Source: Sedimentisphaerales bacterium (GTDB lineage: Bacteria; Planctomycetota; Phycisphaerae; Sedimentisphaerales; Anaerobacaceae). Taken from it: DNA of 46,071 bases. Positions within the stretch are counted from its first letter, which is position 1; every line of letters starts with the position of its first letter. The translations under genes and the position numbers were made by a program. A model generated the notes under the pieces. It saw nothing but the letters and a program-made list of their open reading frames with translations, made no database searches and was not told where the DNA came from. The DNA lies in the NCBI GenBank assembly GCA_016931715.1, contig JAFGEF010000016.1, forward strand, positions 1-46,071, in the 5' to 3' direction. Below are positions 1 through 8,740 of the stretch, piece by piece.

Positions 1-1182
1 GCAATTTATTTCTCAAACACCTACACTACTGCTGCAAATTCCGATATGGATTATAACCTCCTGGACGGCAGCGGAAATATTGAATGGAATGATACATTTA
101 CTAATCTTATTGATTTCCAGGCTGAAACAGGATGCGGTGAAAACTGCATCGAAGCAAATCCGTCGTTCACCAATCCGGCTAACGGCGACTTCCGTATTCA
201 GGAGACAAGTCCGTTTTACGAGATACCGCTGTCTCCTCAAGCCGTGTCGGTTTTTAAGAGGTTTTATGAATTGTATGATATAGAGATAAGCGGTTATATA
301 ACTGCCGGATTGGATATAGCCGATGAATATGGAACAGTCAGCAATGAGTCGGATATGGAAAATCCTGAAGGGGACGATGAAGAAACAGCTCCGGAAATAG
401 AAACTGATGGTAATGATAGTGTCGAGGAAGATGTTTATTCCGACAGTGACGTTACGAGCGATGAATATTTCTTGCAGGCTGTGACAGCGTTTATAGATTT
501 TGAGCCGGACGTTATAAATATCTGGAGCAGCGACATGACTGTTGCTGTTTATATAGAGTTGCCGGCCGGCTTTGATGCAGGCGATATAGATGTCACCAGC
601 ATCAAATTGAATGACGAGATTCCAGCATTATCGAAGCCAACTTCAATAGAGGACTCTGATCGCAATGGAATACCTGATTTGATGGTTAAATTTGAACGTA
701 ATCAGGTTATTGATAGTCTTGGTTTGGGAGAGTGCCATATTAAAGTTAGCGGACAACTATGTGATGGAACACCATTTTCCGGCAGAGACGTAATTCGGGT
801 TATAAGAGGCACAGACAACGCGTATTCGGAACTAAGATATCAAACGAATCAAAATCAGGAATACAGAATTATAAACGAAGCCGCTGCATTGCTTATTGAA
901 GCTTATAATGTAGTTAATGAGATGGATTTAGAGCATTTTACATGTGAACAGGATGCTTTGAAGCTTGCAAACGAGATGGATTTTATCCTTAAAATGATTG
1001 ACCATGGATCCCTGGCCGATGCTCTTGACATGCTTATAAATGAAACAATTCAAAGAACAAACGGCTGTGCGGATTATGGACAGCCGGATCGGGATGACTG
1101 GATAGTTACCTGTGAGGGACAGGATTTAATTTATCCACTTCTGCTTGATACGGTCGCACTTTTAGAAAATCTTGATAGATAG
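1..1182 (+). CDS. C-terminal part of a secreted right-handed beta-helix surface protein (5' end outside window)
   Basis: The frame is open from base 1 with no stop upstream of the first Met at 46, so this is the 3' part of a longer gene (393 residues visible). The first ~75 residues contain the pattern CIEANPSFTNPANGDFRIQE followed by SPFYE, the usual last rung of pectate-lyase-like right-handed beta-helix proteins ("NP.F.NP.NGDFR...SP"). Then comes a strongly acidic linker (about residues 110-155, rich in D, E and S). It is followed by a beta-sandwich-like segment with VAVYIELPAGF and DSDRNGIPDLMVKF, a calcium-binding-type module common in planctomycete and archaeal surface proteins. The C-terminal ~110 residues look helical. 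A role in binding or degrading polysaccharide outside the cell is likely from the family, but the catalytic part, if any, is not visible. It is convergent with the metallophosphoesterase gene. Confidence 0.7.
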   Translation, partial: AIYFSNTYTTAANSDMDYNLLDGSGNIEWNDTFTNLIDFQAETGCGENCIEANPSFTNPANGDFRIQETSPFYEIPLSPQAVSVFKRFYELYDIEISGYITAGLDIADEYGTVSNESDMENPEGDDEETAPEIETDGNDSVEEDVYSDSDVTSDEYFLQAVTAFIDFEPDVINIWSSDMTVAVYIELPAGFDAGDIDVTSIKLNDEIPALSKPTSIEDSDRNGIPDLMVKFERNQVIDSLGLGECHIKVSGQLCDGTPFSGRDVIRVIRGTDNAYSELRYQTNQNQEYRIINEAAALLIEAYNVVNEMDLEHFTCEQDALKLANEMDFILKMIDHGSLADALDMLINETIQRTNGCADYGQPDRDDWIVTCEGQDLIYPLLLDTVALLENLDR

Positions 1183-1212
1183 CCTTACAAAATATTTCGA
1201 AGGTTAAGGCTA
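1180..1212. terminator. Possible bidirectional terminator between convergent genes
   Basis: Eight-base perfect inverted arms, TAGCCTTA (1180-1187) and TAAGGCTA (1205-1212), overlap the stop codons of both convergent genes. A 17-base loop and only a short T-rich stretch on the plus side make it a weak terminator by sequence. The position supports the call more than the structure does. Confidence 0.4.
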
Positions 1213-2346
1213 ATTTCTTGTAATTGTGAAGGAGTCGAAAGACTCTATCGAAGGATATTCTGAAGTATCGATTACGTTAAATGTGATATCGTTCAGTTTT
1301 ACATCTACAGTGCAATAGTGCGATATGCCTTCCTGGGATGCCAATTGTTCAATGTATTCCGGCAAAACGGGATTGCCGAGAGTTTTATAATTAGTTGTCC
1401 CGCCGCCTGCTACTATATAATGAGTACAATATTGATTGTCATAATAATGCTCATAAGCGTGTGTGTGCCCGCTAAAGACGATGTTCACGCCATATCTCTG
1501 AAACAAAGGTACCCAGTTATCTATCGCGTATTGATAATTCTGGTGACTTCCGGCGGTGAAGGGGGGTTTATGGAGATAAACAATTTTCCATATGGCAGAA
1601 GATTTTTCCAGTGTTTTTTTGAGCCAAAGAGTCTGCTTGGTATTGGTGGTATTTGTATTTAAACCTATGAACTGAACGTCACCATATGAGAAAGTGTACC
1701 ACTGCTCATTGTTCGGAAGCGAGAAATATTCTGAAAACCAGTCTCTTGAATTTTCATCGTCATGATTGCCGCGAATCGGAAATAATGGAGTATTATTTAT
1801 TAGAGGAAAAGTTTTGTTGAAGACAAGCTGCAAATCTCCTAATTCACCGTCGTAAGGTTCGATGTCACCAGTATGAAGCACAATAGCCGGGCTATAGTTT
1901 ATCATGCTGTTGATGATATTTTCAATTGTAGTCCCGTCATCCCAGACATGTGTATCACCGAATACTGTAAAAGTGAAATCAGTCGATCCGGCTGATGAAT
2001 TGGCAGAAGAATAAAGAGCAGTTCTGAAATAAGACGATACCGTATCTCCATCATAAGGCTTAACAGTATAATTATAAACTTTGGCTTCATTCAATCCGCT
2101 AACTGCAGCGGTATAAAGATATATACCTGTCGAAAGTCTGCTTCTTGTTACTTTCAAGGAGCCATCAGAGCAGCTAAGCTTATCATTTCGAGAATAAGAT
2201 TCCCACATGATAACTATCGATTTGGGCGTCACATTCTGAAGGTATGGTCCCTTGATAATAGACTGTGCTTTAACAATATTCCCAGTTGTGAGTATGATGA
2301 GAACAAGAACTGCTGATGTCAATCGCGAAAAGTATTTTTTCTTCAT
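1210..2346 (-). CDS. Secreted purple-acid-phosphatase-like metallophosphoesterase
   Basis: This is a calcineurin-like phosphoesterase with an N-terminal fibronectin-III-like domain, as in bacterial purple acid phosphatases. Residues 1-28 form a signal peptide (hydrophobic core TSAVLVLIILTT, then KAQ). The Fn3-like domain covers about residues 30-110. The metal-binding motifs follow in the expected order: GDTH, GDIE, GNHD, LHKPP and GHTHAYEH. It probably hydrolyses phosphomonoesters in the periplasm or outside the cell; the substrate cannot be read from sequence. I chose the ATG at 2346 (378 residues) because AAAGGGG sits about seven bases upstream. An in-frame ATG at 2376 would put ten residues ahead of the signal peptide. 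It stands alone; the next gene upstream is plus-strand GH3 across a MITE-like element. Confidence 0.85.
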   Translation of the reverse strand: MKKKYFSRLTSAVLVLIILTTGNIVKAQSIIKGPYLQNVTPKSIVIMWESYSRNDKLSCSDGSLKVTRSRLSTGIYLYTAAVSGLNEAKVYNYTVKPYDGDTVSSYFRTALYSSANSSAGSTDFTFTVFGDTHVWDDGTTIENIINSMINYSPAIVLHTGDIEPYDGELGDLQLVFNKTFPLINNTPLFPIRGNHDDENSRDWFSEYFSLPNNEQWYTFSYGDVQFIGLNTNTTNTKQTLWLKKTLEKSSAIWKIVYLHKPPFTAGSHQNYQYAIDNWVPLFQRYGVNIVFSGHTHAYEHYYDNQYCTHYIVAGGGTTNYKTLGNPVLPEYIEQLASQEGISHYCTVDVKLNDITFNVIDTSEYPSIESFDSFTITRN

Positions 2347-2578
2347 AAAAATTCCCCTTTCAAAAACTTTTTTCAATTCAAACTGGAAGCATCTTTTTTT
2401 GAAGCAATTTTTATATCATATTACATAGGATTGATATTTGCCCGGATTACTGATTTAGCCGACGAAAAATAAGTAATCGACAAATTCTACTTTCTATTTT
2501 ACAAAAAATTCTATATCTGTAAATATACATAATTAAGGAAAATCAAACAAGCGGATTTTAAATACAGACTAAAAAAAT

Positions 2579-2877
2579 AGGTTCAACTCCAAAAAAGGTG
2601 GTGATATCAAGGTTGTTTAAGCATTAAAGGCTTGTAAAAGATGGATTTATCGCATTGTAGGCAACAACATATATTTGTTATAAAAGGCGATACCACAAGA
2701 GATACCGCCCCATGTCGTATGCCGCTATGTGGCGCTCGTGTCGCTTCCCAGCGTTGCCCTATCCTCCACTATAGCAGTCGGATTATATACAATCATGTTG
2801 TTGCCTTTAAAGCGTTAAATCCATATAACTTACAAAAAATACACACGGCAGAATTATCAACTAATTTGGAGTTGAAC
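2579..2877 (+). repeat. MITE-like foldback element, copy 1
   Basis: This ~300-bp element starts GGTTCAACTCCAAAAAA and ends TTTGGAGTTGAAC, so it has terminal inverted repeats. A second, internal inverted pair (ATGGATTTATCGC near 2641 and GCGTTAAATCCAT near 2811, each next to a GGCAACAACAT or its complement) makes the whole unit an imperfect foldback. The centre carries a GC-richer core with GGCGATACC/GATACCGCC. No transposase is encoded; the only ORF inside is a chance one. The same element recurs in opposite orientation at 5436-5738. Target-site duplications are not clear. Confidence 0.85.
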
Positions 2878-2916
2878 TAAAAAATTAGTACTTGTTCTGT
2901 TTGTAATATGTAATTA

Positions 2917-2941
2917 CAATATACGTGTACGTACTATATTG
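2917..2941. promoter_or_regulatory. Possible operator upstream of the GH3 gene
   Basis: Perfect 7-base arms CAATATA and TATATTG surround an 11-base centre (CGTGTACGTAC) that itself contains GTAC. The site lies about 80 bases before the GH3 start and just beyond the MITE end, where a transcription factor could act. There is no second copy in the window to support it. Confidence 0.3.
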
Positions 2942-3021
2942 TGATAAATAATCGTGCAGGTGCAGAAATTTGCAGTAAGTTATTTAAAACAAATAAGAAG
3001 ATTTATTAAGGAGAAAAAGAT

Positions 3022-5406
3022 ATGAAATCAGGAAAAGCGATTGTAATCATGATTCTTTTATTTATAATTTGTGTATATCTAAGCTCATGCTCACCCCAGC
3101 AAGGCAAGTGGATTTCCGTGAAAGAACAGAAAAAAATTCAAAAGATTATTTTCTCGATGACACTCGAAGAGAAAGCTTCTCTGGTTGTCGGAACCGGAAT
3201 GTATATACAGGGAACAGAAGGCTCTTCCAATAAAACACTAACCGAAAAGTATGTTTCCGGATCCGCAGGCGCAACTGCGGAAATTCCGCGAGTGGGTGTT
3301 ACTCCCATGATTCTCGCAGACGGTCCTGCCGGTCTTCGCATAAGCCCGACAAGAACGGATGATAAGAACACATATTACTGCACTGCTTTTCCTATTGCGA
3401 CAATGCTTGCATCGACGTGGGATACGGAACTGGTTTGTAAAGTGGGGCGCTCCGTCGGAAACGAGATTCTTGAATATGGAGTCGATGTTCTTCTGGCGCC
3501 GGCGCTGAATCTTCATCGGAATCCTTTATGCGGCAGGAATTTCGAATATTATTCTGAGGATCCGCTGGTTACAGGCAAAATGACCGCAGCGATGGTAAAG
3601 GGTGTTCAGTCTAAAGGCGTCGGGACTGCAATTAAACATTTCGCAGGCAATAATCAGGAAACCAACAGGTTTACAGTCGATACGATTGTCACCGAGAGAG
3701 CTTTGCGGGAAATATATCTCGAAGGATTCCGTATCGCCGTACAGGAAGCTCAGCCATGGACGGTTATGTCATCTTACAATAAACTCAACGGTACTTATAC
3801 ATCTGAAAGTTATGATTTATTGACGAAAATTCTTCGTGAAGACTGGGGCTTCGAAGGATTTGTTATGACCGACTGGCTGGGGGGAAGCGACTCTGTTGCC
3901 CAGATGAAAACCGGCAACGACGTGCTCATGCCCGGCAATCAGAATCAAACTGCGAACATCATTGCCGCTGTCGGGAACGGTTCACTCGATGAGAAAGTTC
4001 TGGACAGGAACATCGAGAGAATCCTGAACATTATGTTAAAAAGCCAGAGAAACAGGGGATATAAATATTCGAACAAGCCCGACCTGAAAGGCAATGCCAA
4101 AATCGCACGTCAGGCAGGAGCAGATGGTATGGTCCTGCTCAAGAACGAAGGAGAAAGCCTTCCTTTAGCAAAAGGCATCAAAAATATAGCGGCCTTCGGC
4201 AATACTTCATATGAAATTATCACGGGCGGAACAGGCAGCGGAAATGTCAACGAAGCATACAGCGTCGCATTGGTCGAAGGACTTATCAACGGCGGCTATT
4301 CTGTTAATAAATCCTTGAAGGATAACTATACAGCCTATATTGAAAAAGCAAAAGCCGCACGTCCTGTGCTTACAGGGCTTGAAGCCTTTATGCCGCAGGA
4401 ACCTGTTGCCGAGATGGAAGTCAGTGCGGAACTTGTTGGCAAAATGGCTGATGAGACCGACCTTGCGCTTATTACGATCGGCAGAAATTCCGGTGAATTT
4501 ACCGACAGAAAGAAAGATGGTGACTTTTATCTGACTGATAAAGAGAAGTCACTTATTAAGGCTGTCTCGAAAACATTCGTGGACAAGGGTAAAAAGACTA
4601 TCGTTATTCTTAATATCGGCGGTGTAATCGAAACCGCAAGCTGGAGAGACATGCCGGATGCTATACTTCTGGCATGGCAGCCGGGACAGGAGGCGGGAAA
4701 CGCAATTGTTGATGTCATCAGCGGTAAAGTAAATCCTTCAGGCAAGCTTGCAGATTCATTCCCGCTTGTTTATGACGATGTTCCTTCGGCTAAGAACTTC
4801 CCGGGCGTCGAATTAGCAAATGCCCCTGAACCGCCCGCCGGTGACAGCGGACGTGGTTCATTAGGCTTGCCCGCTAAAGCTGCCGAAGTTGTTTATGAAG
4901 AAGATATATACGTGGGCTATAGGTATTATGACAGTTTCAGCAAGCCGGTTGCATACGAATTTGGCTACGGCTTGTCTTATACGCAGTTTGAGTACAACAG
5001 CCTGAAGCTTAGTTCGAAGTCATTCAAAAACAAGCTGACTGTTACAGTCGATATTAAAAACACCGGTAAAACAGCGGGACGGGAGGTCGTTCAGATATAT
5101 TTGAGCGCACCAGCGAAAAAACTCAACAAGCCCGCACAGGAGCTTACGGCTTTCGGCAAGACAAAACTCTTAAAGCCGGGTCAGAAACAAACGCTGACTT
5201 TCGAGCTGAATCCGATGGACCTGGCATCGTTCGATACTGATTCGTCGAGCTGGATTGCCGAAACCGGCCGGTACATTGTCAAAGCTGCTGCTTCATCGAG
5301 AGATATCAGGCAAACGGCAGCTTTCACTTTGGACGATGAGCTTGTTGTTCAGAAAGTCAACAAAGCTCTAACACCTGCCAGAGCAATCAACACATTGCGT
5401 CCATAG
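3022..5406 (+). CDS. GH3 family beta-glycosidase lipoprotein
   Basis: A 794-residue exo-acting beta-glycosidase of family GH3 (beta-glucosidase or beta-xylosidase type). A lipoprotein signal ends in the lipobox LSSC with Cys23, so it is probably anchored in a membrane facing the periplasm or surface. The N-terminal TIM-barrel domain shows the substrate-binding KHFAGNN (from Lys205), MSSYNKLNG, and the nucleophile in VMTDWLGGSD (Asp284). The C-terminal alpha/beta sandwich follows from about residue 370. The fibronectin-III-like domain ends the protein (GREVVQIYLS, then PAQELTAFGK, about 690-770). Length and domain order are normal for the family. The ATG at 3022 is preceded by AAGGAG. Substrate is not certain; the neighbouring GH8 gene hints at xylan, but it is 32 kb away. 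The gene is bracketed by two inverted MITE-like copies. Confidence 0.93.
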   Translation: MKSGKAIVIMILLFIICVYLSSCSPQQGKWISVKEQKKIQKIIFSMTLEEKASLVVGTGMYIQGTEGSSNKTLTEKYVSGSAGATAEIPRVGVTPMILADGPAGLRISPTRTDDKNTYYCTAFPIATMLASTWDTELVCKVGRSVGNEILEYGVDVLLAPALNLHRNPLCGRNFEYYSEDPLVTGKMTAAMVKGVQSKGVGTAIKHFAGNNQETNRFTVDTIVTERALREIYLEGFRIAVQEAQPWTVMSSYNKLNGTYTSESYDLLTKILREDWGFEGFVMTDWLGGSDSVAQMKTGNDVLMPGNQNQTANIIAAVGNGSLDEKVLDRNIERILNIMLKSQRNRGYKYSNKPDLKGNAKIARQAGADGMVLLKNEGESLPLAKGIKNIAAFGNTSYEIITGGTGSGNVNEAYSVALVEGLINGGYSVNKSLKDNYTAYIEKAKAARPVLTGLEAFMPQEPVAEMEVSAELVGKMADETDLALITIGRNSGEFTDRKKDGDFYLTDKEKSLIKAVSKTFVDKGKKTIVILNIGGVIETASWRDMPDAILLAWQPGQEAGNAIVDVISGKVNPSGKLADSFPLVYDDVPSAKNFPGVELANAPEPPAGDSGRGSLGLPAKAAEVVYEEDIYVGYRYYDSFSKPVAYEFGYGLSYTQFEYNSLKLSSKSFKNKLTVTVDIKNTGKTAGREVVQIYLSAPAKKLNKPAQELTAFGKTKLLKPGQKQTLTFELNPMDLASFDTDSSSWIAETGRYIVKAAASSRDIRQTAAFTLDDELVVQKVNKALTPARAINTLRP

Positions 5407-5435
5407 AATATCTATTTAGGTTTACAAATATTTTA

Positions 5436-5738
5436 TGGTTCAACTCCAAAAAAGTTGGTAACTTCACAGTATGAACAATATGTAAGTCTTTTGGATTTAA
5501 CGCTTTAATGGCAACAACATATTTGTATATAATATGACTGCTATGCTGGAGGATAGGGCAACGCTGGGAAGCGATCCGAGCGCCATCATAGCGGCATACG
5601 ACATAGGGCGGTATCCTTTGTGGTATCGCCCTTTTATAACAAATATATGTTGTTGCCCCAAATGCGATAAATCCATCTTTTTAAAGACTTTAAAGTATAA
5701 ATAACCTTGATATCACCAACTTTTTTGGAGTTGAACCA
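5436..5738 (-). repeat. MITE-like foldback element, copy 2 (inverted relative to copy 1)
   Basis: The ends form a perfect 24-bp inverted repeat beginning TGGTTCAACTCCAAAAAAG. Read on the minus strand, the unit follows copy 1 almost base for base through its whole length: GGTGATATCAAGG near one end, ATGGATTTATCGCA, GGCAACAACATATATTTG, the GGCGATACCACA core, CGCTTCCCAGCGTTGCCC, and AAAGCGTTAAATCCA. It has no coding capacity. It ends 77 bases before the ECF sigma gene and may contribute to that promoter. Confidence 0.87.
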
Positions 5739-5814
5739 CATTTTTTTTATACCCGAAAGACCTTCTTTGGGGTGTAATATAAAGAGAAATAATTATTTTT
5801 CGTTGAATACTTGC

Positions 5815-6363
5815 ATGATGATAGAAGATAAGCTGCTTATTTACAGATTCAAACAGAACCGCGACGGCGCTTTGCGGATGATCTATGACAAGTACAAAGT
5901 CGAACTGCTCAAATTCGCTGTAATATTAACCAACGATGTGAATGCTTCAGAAGATATAGTTCATAATGTCTTCGTTCGTTTCGCACAATCAGCCGAGCGA
6001 ATAAGTCTCACAGGCAGTCTTAAAAGCTATCTGGTTACGAGCGTTATTAACAATGTCAGGAATTTGCATCGCAACACATCGCGTCACCCTGAAACCAGCC
6101 TCGATGGAGCAGAATTGCAGCCATGCTCCGGAAGAACTCCTCATCAATGGGCTGTTCTCAGCGAGCGCCTGGAGCTGCTTGGCAAAGCTCTTTCCGAGTT
6201 GCCTTTCGAGCAAAGAGAAGTAGTTAGTCTTCGTATGGAAATGGATATGAGTTTTCGACAAATTGCGGCTGTGCAGAAAACGTCAGTCAATACTGTGAAA
6301 GGCCGCTATCGTTACGCCATATCAAAATTAAAATCACTGCTGAAAAGTGAGGTGGAAAAATGA
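5815..6363 (+). CDS. ECF-type RNA polymerase sigma factor
   Basis: A 182-residue extracytoplasmic-function sigma factor. Region 2 is seen in MIYDKYKVELLKFAVIL and ASEDIVHNVFVRF (core binding and -10 recognition). Region 4 is seen in LSELPFEQREVVSLRMEMD followed by the helix-turn-helix SFRQIAAVQKTSVNTVKGRY. Family members direct polymerase to a small regulon and are held by a co-encoded membrane protein; here the next gene overlaps by four bases (ATGA), so the two are translationally coupled. The frame is open back to 5707, but that stretch runs through the MITE end, so I place the start at the ATG at 5815 (a second ATG follows at 5818). No Shine-Dalgarno is visible. It is related to the planctomycete Rhodopirellula-type short sigma factors, without a precise subgroup. 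Confidence 0.88.
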   Translation: MMIEDKLLIYRFKQNRDGALRMIYDKYKVELLKFAVILTNDVNASEDIVHNVFVRFAQSAERISLTGSLKSYLVTSVINNVRNLHRNTSRHPETSLDGAELQPCSGRTPHQWAVLSERLELLGKALSELPFEQREVVSLRMEMDMSFRQIAAVQKTSVNTVKGRYRYAISKLKSLLKSEVEK

Positions 6364-7679
6364 ATTCCGCAGATAAATTAAAACAATTTTTTAAAAAAGC
6401 CGAGTTGCATATCAATCCTGAATCTGATGAAAAAATATTTCAGGATGTATTTGATGCTCAGCAGAAAACAATAAAAAGCAAACCAGTTCAGTCAATAAAT
6501 ATATGGAAAACCATTATGAAAAGCCAAATATCAAAAATGGCAGCCGCTGCTGTGGTTATTATTGCTTGCGTTGCTGTTTTGACTTTGATTAACACAACAT
6601 CAGGAATAGTCCTTGCAAACGTACTTACACAAATCAAAAAAATAAACTCATACAGCTATCAGACAGATAAAACTTCGAAAGGTCTGGAAACCAACAACAA
6701 AACTTTTGATGCAGAATTTAAGGAATACATACTTTTTTCAAAGGAGTATGGTTATAAAAGAATACTTGATGTTAATAATAACCATCAGGGCGATACGAGG
6801 CGTCAGGAATATACCCTTCTGCACGATAAAGCCATGATTATTATTTTTGAGGATCAAAAGAAATATTATCGCAGTGAGATAGACGAGGATTCTATAGAAA
6901 AAATGAAGAATGAAAGTTGCGATCCCGCAAAAATAATCGAGATGGTTCTTGTATGCCCATACAACAGCTTAGGCTTTTCAACTATAAACAGCAAACATGT
7001 GGAGGGTTTCGAAACAACCGATCCGAGTTATGCCGGCGGAGTGTACGACAAAGTAGATATCAAGTTGTGGGTGGATGTGAAAACAAAACTTCCCGTCAAA
7101 ATGGAAATATTTGCAGAGATAGAAGGGCAAGTCACTATTTCCGGTGTTATACAAAACTACCAGTGGAATATACCTGTGGATGCTTCCGAGTTCGAGCCGG
7201 TAATTCCGGATGATTACACATTTGTCTCTGGAGGAACATATAAATTGCCGGCTATTACGGAAGAAGCAGCTATCGATGGACTAAAACTTTATGCGGATAT
7301 TTTCGGCTCTTACCCCAATCCTAAAGAGCTGATTCCTGCAATGCTAACGTTTAAGGTGATAGAAATATCAGACAGCAATACTCCAGCCGGAAAGCAATTA
7401 CGTGAGGAATTAGAAAAGATGAGTCCCGAAGAAAGAAAGCAAAAAATAAGTGATATTGCGAACGTTATAAACGAAGCGGCATTTTTTTACATGTCTCTTG
7501 TCCAGTACCAAAAAGATCCTGCCTATTATGGTGATAGTGTTTATCCCGGAGATAAGAACAACGTTTTAATGAGATGGAAAATCTCGGATAGTGATTACAG
7601 GGTAATTTTCGGTGATTTAAAAGTAGAAAATGTTACCACAGAAACTCTTGTCAAGCTCGAAAAGACCTTGCCCAAATAA
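6360..7679 (+). CDS. Membrane-anchored partner of the ECF sigma factor with LolA-like exported domain
   Basis: A 439-residue protein encoded directly behind, and overlapping, the sigma gene (ATGA junction, GAGG upstream). Residues 1-58 are hydrophilic and cytoplasmic in character, where an anti-sigma region would sit. One membrane segment follows at about 60-78 (MAAAAVVIIACVAVLTLI). The exported part starts VLANVLTQIKKINSYSYQ. It includes a run typical of LolA/LolB-like outer-membrane-lipoprotein-carrier folds: WVDVKTKLPVKMEI, then YQWNIPVDASEFEPVIPDDY. Such proteins usually act as anti-sigma factors that sense an envelope signal; the role here is inferred from position and architecture. No zinc-finger (HxxxCxxC) anti-sigma motif is present. 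The C-terminal ~170 residues are not recognised. Confidence 0.7.
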   Translation: MNSADKLKQFFKKAELHINPESDEKIFQDVFDAQQKTIKSKPVQSINIWKTIMKSQISKMAAAAVVIIACVAVLTLINTTSGIVLANVLTQIKKINSYSYQTDKTSKGLETNNKTFDAEFKEYILFSKEYGYKRILDVNNNHQGDTRRQEYTLLHDKAMIIIFEDQKKYYRSEIDEDSIEKMKNESCDPAKIIEMVLVCPYNSLGFSTINSKHVEGFETTDPSYAGGVYDKVDIKLWVDVKTKLPVKMEIFAEIEGQVTISGVIQNYQWNIPVDASEFEPVIPDDYTFVSGGTYKLPAITEEAAIDGLKLYADIFGSYPNPKELIPAMLTFKVIEISDSNTPAGKQLREELEKMSPEERKQKISDIANVINEAAFFYMSLVQYQKDPAYYGDSVYPGDKNNVLMRWKISDSDYRVIFGDLKVENVTTETLVKLEKTLPK

Positions 7680-7688
7680 TAATTTATT

Positions 7689-8600
7689 TCAAGGCTTTTT
7701 GAGAAAACCAACTGTGGATTCCATGATTTTAGACTGGAATTTCGTATCTTTCTTCTTTGCGTTTTCAGTTTTAATATCTTCGAGATTTGCCAGGCAAAAC
7801 TGGCAGCCGATTTTATTTATATGAAAATCGATATAGTCATGCCAGTTCTTATCGAGCGTGCCGAGAAAAAAAGCGCCGATTGTGCTTCGCTTGGGACAAC
7901 TGAACCTTTGCATTTTCCAGATGTCTGTAAGCAGGTTCTCGAATTCCGCCGAAGATGGCCCGGATGGAATTGTCTCTATATGCCCGCGAATCTGCTTTAT
8001 GCAGCGGTGTTTGATAAGAGCAACGTGCTTATCGTTTATATCCATAATTTTCGCGACGTCTTTATTCGAAATATGGCAATAGAGTAAAAGCTCGATAATC
8101 TGCAGGTCGCGAAAGTTCAGTGATTCTTTCAAACTTTCAACGACTTCGCAAAGCGCATCCGTAAGCGCATTTTTTTGCAGGTTTAATTGTTCATCCGCTT
8201 TGAAATACCAGCTTGCGGTCTGTTCGTGTCCGGCTATTTGCTCGAACGGATCCGATGCCGATTCCTCCGCGTCACTCGAGAATGTATCCTGAATCAGGCA
8301 TATATGACTTGTTTTCTGGCTGCGGTATGTATCGACAATCTTTCGGCGAAGAAGTGAAAAAAGATAAGTCTCCAAAGCACAATCGCCGCGGAAGGTTTGA
8401 AGGTTTTTAATAAATGAAACGAACGTTTCCTGAACCGTGTCTTCGGCATCTTCAGCCTGCAAAAGCTTGCTCCTGGCGAAACTCAGCAGTCTGCCCCTGT
8501 ACCTGTCAACAAATTCCGACCACGCCTGTGTATTGCCGAGGCGGATTTTATCCAGAAGGTATTGTTCTGCCTGCGTTATTCGATTTATATTGTTTTCCAT
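7689..8600 (-). CDS. ECF-type sigma factor with C-terminal Cys-containing domain
   Basis: A 303-residue sigma-70-family protein. Region 2 appears as AWSEFVDRYRGRLLSFARS and AEDAEDTVQETFVSFIKNL. Region 4 appears as ESLNFRDLQIIELLLYCHIS followed by NKDVAKIMDINDKHVALIKH. An extra ~100-residue C-terminal part contains DYIDFHINKIGCQFCLANLED, a His plus CxxC arrangement that resembles a built-in zinc-binding anti-sigma-like domain. Fusions of this kind occur in planctomycete ECF groups. The start is the ATG at 8600 (MENNINRITQ); 37 upstream in-frame codons are basic and Phe-rich and look untranslated. It is convergent with the LolA-like gene and downstream of the kinase operon on the same strand, separated by 270 bases containing a hairpin. 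Regulatory link to either is unproven. Confidence 0.8.
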   Translation of the reverse strand: MENNINRITQAEQYLLDKIRLGNTQAWSEFVDRYRGRLLSFARSKLLQAEDAEDTVQETFVSFIKNLQTFRGDCALETYLFSLLRRKIVDTYRSQKTSHICLIQDTFSSDAEESASDPFEQIAGHEQTASWYFKADEQLNLQKNALTDALCEVVESLKESLNFRDLQIIELLLYCHISNKDVAKIMDINDKHVALIKHRCIKQIRGHIETIPSGPSSAEFENLLTDIWKMQRFSCPKRSTIGAFFLGTLDKNWHDYIDFHINKIGCQFCLANLEDIKTENAKKKDTKFQSKIMESTVGFLKKP

Positions 8601-8740
8601 ATGCAGACATATTATACCAAGAGTTTTGAAAAAATGGGAAAAGGCATACTTTGGAAAGAAAAAAAAGTCTTTCCTATTTTTTTCTTTCCGAACATAACAT
8701 TTTATATACAAAAGAGTTATATGAGCTAATTTTTATTATT

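Noticed and set aside
2580..2590. Element ends as tRNA T-arm mimicry (GGTTCAACTCC)
   Set aside because: The similarity covers only eleven bases and the inverted copy at the other end explains it as a terminal repeat.
2641..2880. 79-codon ORF on the plus strand
   Set aside because: It lies wholly inside the MITE-like element, has no ribosome site, and the frame is not kept in the second copy.
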